DNA of 64,000 bases from Leeuwenhoekiella marinoflava DSM 3653. Its GTDB lineage: Bacteria; Bacteroidota; Bacteroidia; Flavobacteriales; Flavobacteriaceae. The stretch covers positions 1-64,000 of the forward strand of contig NZ_FQUN01000018.1 of the NCBI RefSeq assembly GCF_900129005.1. Reading direction: 5' to 3'. The notes beneath the pieces were generated by a model that ran no database searches, was not told where the DNA came from, and was given only the letters and a program-made list of their open reading frames with translations. Made by a program: the position numbers and the translations under genes. Each line of letters begins with the position of its first letter. Within the stretch, counting starts at the first letter, position 1. Below are positions 61,743-64,000 of the stretch, piece by piece.

Positions 61743-62624
61743 ATGAACGTAAATTTACGATTTCTTGCTGGTGCTCTTTTTATGCTACCGGTTATGATGA
61801 TTGCTCAAAGCCCGGTAAGTGGTTTTATGAAAGCTAAAGGATATGGTAGTATTACTGCCTCATTCTCTTCTGAAAAATACGATGAAGTATTTCTGGTGCC
61901 AACTAAGGTAGATGGAGTGCCAGTATTTAATGAAGTGCAGACGACCAGTTATTCACTCTATGCTGAATATGGTATTTCAGACAACTTCAACCTGGTATTC
62001 AACCTTCCTTACATTAAGTCTGAAGGCGAAGCCACTCCTGAAACCCTTGCTAATAACGGTTTTGAAAATGAGCGCAAAGGGGTGCAGGATGTGAGTCTTT
62101 ACGGGAAATACCGCTTTGCTTCAAAAGCTACGCCTAACGGAATGATCAATTTTATCGCTGCTGCGGGTATTGAGACGCCTTTAGGAGATTATAGAGTTGA
62201 TGAAGAGTTACAGTCTATTATCGCGATAGGTAACCGTTCTACAGATATTACCGGTCTTGCCATTGCTACATACAAACACAATGGTGGCTTTTTTGCAACC
62301 GGACAAATCGGGTACAGCTTGCGCAGTAACAGCGTGCCTAATGCGTTGTTGAGTGAAGTAAAATTAGGCTATGCAGCTTCAAAATTCTATTTAGACGCGT
62401 ACGTGGCTAACCAACTATCTGACGATAGTGGTGTAGATATTTTAGGGGAAGGCTTTACGGGCTTTTTCCCGGCAACCCGGGTGAACTATACCCGTATCGG
62501 CTTCAATGCGTATGTGCCTGTTTATAAAGGAATAGGTGTTTCTGGCGGATATTCAAACTATATCGAAGGACGTAACCTGGGTGATGCAGATGGCTTTAAC
62601 TGGGGTGTAACTTATTCGTTTTAA
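61743..62624 (+). CDS. Outer-membrane beta-barrel protein (phenol-degradation meta-pathway-like fold)
   Basis: 293 residues with a signal peptide ending at MMIAQS. The rest is amphipathic strands (YSLYAEYGISDNFNLVFNLPY, VSLYGKYRFASKAT, GYSLRSNSVP, FYLDAYVANQL) and the last strand is GFNWGVTYSF, ending in F as outer-membrane barrels do. It resembles the transporter family PF13557-like barrels. No cargo can be inferred. The next gene begins 44 bases downstream, so the two may be cotranscribed. Confidence 0.72.
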   Translation: MNVNLRFLAGALFMLPVMMIAQSPVSGFMKAKGYGSITASFSSEKYDEVFLVPTKVDGVPVFNEVQTTSYSLYAEYGISDNFNLVFNLPYIKSEGEATPETLANNGFENERKGVQDVSLYGKYRFASKATPNGMINFIAAAGIETPLGDYRVDEELQSIIAIGNRSTDITGLAIATYKHNGGFFATGQIGYSLRSNSVPNALLSEVKLGYAASKFYLDAYVANQLSDDSGVDILGEGFTGFFPATRVNYTRIGFNAYVPVYKGIGVSGGYSNYIEGRNLGDADGFNWGVTYSF

Positions 62625-62668
62625 GTAACAGCGATTTAAAATTTTCAATTAACTATTTAAAATATATT

Positions 62669-63685
62669 ATGAAAAATCTATATACATATACCGGGATTGC
62701 ACTAGCCTGTTTAGGTATCGTTTTAACCACATCTTGCGAGGCTGACTCTGCCTATGAAGATGAGCAACCCTCAATTGCGGGTATTGCTGTAGCCAATGCC
62801 GATTTTAGCACGCTGGAAGCAGCAGCAGTTCTAGGCGAAGTTGCAGTTACTCTAAGCAACAGTAATGGGAATGATCCTTCAGGAGACTTCACCGTTTTTG
62901 CACCTACAGACGATGCTTTTGCTCGTTTGGGTTTAAAAGAAACAACCTTGGGGGTTCTGCAACAACCTTTTTTAAAGAACACTTTGCTGTATCATGTTTC
63001 TGACGGAAATTTGGTAAATGCCGGGTTCGAGGCAGGCGGTAGTGCTCCTTCATTATTGGGTCCCCCACGCCGATTTATAAACCGCGACGGGGCTATGTAT
63101 ATCAATGGTTCAGAAATTTTGGCTACCGATATTTCGGCATCAAATGGAACCGTTCACGTGATCGATAAAGTGATGATCGCTTCAGGTGCAGATGTTGTAC
63201 AGACAGCTATAGCACTTAATGATGGTAACGTTTTTAAAAACCCTGAACTTACTTTTTTAGTAGCTGCTGTTGTTTATGCTGATTTAGCAGGTGCTTTGAG
63301 CAATACTGATGCTAGTTTTACTGTTTTTGCCCCAAACGATGCAGCGTTTAAAGCTGTTTTAGCAGCAGTACTTGGTGATGATTATACCGGTACAACTGAT
63401 GATATTGCAAAATTAGATACGGCTTTAGGTGCCGGTACAGTACAAGCTATTTTATTGAATCACGTTTTTGCTGATGTTAATGCAGGTCAGTTTACCTCAG
63501 AATTAAACGCAGGCACTTATGATGCTTTAGGTTCTGATGATATAACCCTTGGAGCTTTTACTGATGGTGTTCTAACAGTTAGCGGATCTGGTAATACAGC
63601 TCCCGCAAATATGGTAATCCCCGATGTACAAACCACAAACGGAATCGTACATGTAATTGATCAGGTTTTATTGCCAGTATTATAA
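62669..63685 (+). CDS. Fasciclin (FAS1) lipoprotein with two domains
   Basis: 338 residues: a lipoprotein signal (CLGIVLTTSC) and two FAS1 domains, the first about 35-170 (DFTVFAPTDDAFARLG, NTLLYHVSDGNLV, GTVHVIDKVMIAS) and the second about 185-335 (SFTVFAPNDAAFKAVL, ILLNHVFADVNAG, GIVHVIDQVLLPVL). FAS1 domains serve in adhesion at the cell surface. It follows an outer-membrane barrel gene in the same direction. Confidence 0.92.
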   Translation: MKNLYTYTGIALACLGIVLTTSCEADSAYEDEQPSIAGIAVANADFSTLEAAAVLGEVAVTLSNSNGNDPSGDFTVFAPTDDAFARLGLKETTLGVLQQPFLKNTLLYHVSDGNLVNAGFEAGGSAPSLLGPPRRFINRDGAMYINGSEILATDISASNGTVHVIDKVMIASGADVVQTAIALNDGNVFKNPELTFLVAAVVYADLAGALSNTDASFTVFAPNDAAFKAVLAAVLGDDYTGTTDDIAKLDTALGAGTVQAILLNHVFADVNAGQFTSELNAGTYDALGSDDITLGAFTDGVLTVSGSGNTAPANMVIPDVQTTNGIVHVIDQVLLPVL

Positions 63686-64000
63686 AAATTCCATTATTAA
63701 AAAAACGCAGTGTTGCCCATTTCGTAAAAAATGAAAATAATGTTTGATTATTAGATTTGTTATAAGAGGTGTAGGTGGAGATCTGCAGCTTTTTTATGGA
63801 TAAATGAGTTTGAATTGCAATAATGACGATTAAAGGATTAGCTATTATTCTTAAAATAACGATATCTGGTAATTCGGTTTAAAGAGGTTATACTGGTGCT
63901 ATTATTTTAGGTTAGGTTAGTTTAAAATTTGAAAATCAAATGTTTAACATTTTGTCTTAAAACCTAATAAGAGAAAGCTTCGTATGTATAGGTTATTAAT
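63686..64000. other. Gene-free right edge
   Basis: 315 AT-rich bases without a convincing ORF. An exact TAGATTTG at 63752-63759 could be a -7 box on the plus strand but I see no gene start after it inside the window. Confidence 0.35.

Noticed and set aside
1-64000. CRISPR arrays, tRNA or rRNA genes, insertion sequences, prophage
   Set aside because: No regularly spaced repeats, no cloverleaf-like conserved blocks, no transposase, integrase or phage structural motifs were found on either strand.

Overview
The window looks like a chromosome segment of a marine-type member of the Flavobacteriaceae (Bacteroidota). The evidence is an AT-rich genome, a SusC/SusD pair, sugar hydrolases with signal peptides or lipoboxes, promoter boxes of the Bacteroidota form TAnnTTTG, a mevalonate pathway with a GGGP-synthase-like UbiA prenyltransferase, and almost no Shine-Dalgarno signal. 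I saw no tRNA, rRNA, CRISPR array, insertion sequence or prophage. The genus cannot be fixed from sequence reading alone.

Layout. 1-9479: a plus-strand glycan-degrading block (GH3, two different GH29 fucosidases, GH35 beta-galactosidase, then a CutC-like protein and a BNR sialidase-like lipoprotein split by an in-frame TGA). 9476-15115: a DeoR-type repressor diverging from a glycerol operon glpD-glpK-glpF plus an outer-membrane barrel gene. 15117-17589: a TrkA/TrkH potassium uptake pair. 17753-27151: a PLP decarboxylase, then a fructan locus (fructokinase, sugar porter, GH32) diverging from LacI-regulator, beta-phosphoglucomutase and GH65 phosphorylase genes. 27290-27650: a frameshifted small-gene remnant, followed by marC.

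28321-42156 (minus strand): a SusC/SusD pair, two tandem CRTAC1 proteins of about 1,100 residues (FG-GAP/VCBS repeats with an ASPIC/UnbV domain), a vanadium-haloperoxidase/PAP2 lipoprotein whose vanadate-binding residues are all present, and a membrane-anchored GyrI-like protein. This is the best candidate for a poorly described system: outer-membrane import, two large surface lipoproteins and a metal-oxyanion enzyme in one array with no glycoside hydrolase.

42638-54219: a BaiN-type flavoprotein, TspO, mvaD, a mevalonate-kinase-like gene, a UbiA prenyltransferase, a small exported protein, a pseudouridine-synthase homologue that has lost its catalytic aspartate, a polyamine operon (arginine decarboxylase, agmatinase, deoxyhypusine-synthase homologue) and a GH20 hexosaminidase. 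54426-61585: two facing blocks of envelope glycosyltransferases (polyprenyl-phosphate GT2, a duplicated LAB_N membrane protein, an ArnT-like GT-C; facing a second GT-C, a cellulose-synthase-like GT2, another GT2 and a MORN-repeat protein). 61743-63685: an outer-membrane barrel protein and a two-domain fasciclin lipoprotein.

The genome is compact. Several convergent pairs abut or share stop codons and many operon neighbours overlap by 1-8 bases. Two genes are broken as read here (the BNR gene and the small gene at 27290), which should be separated into real decay or read errors.
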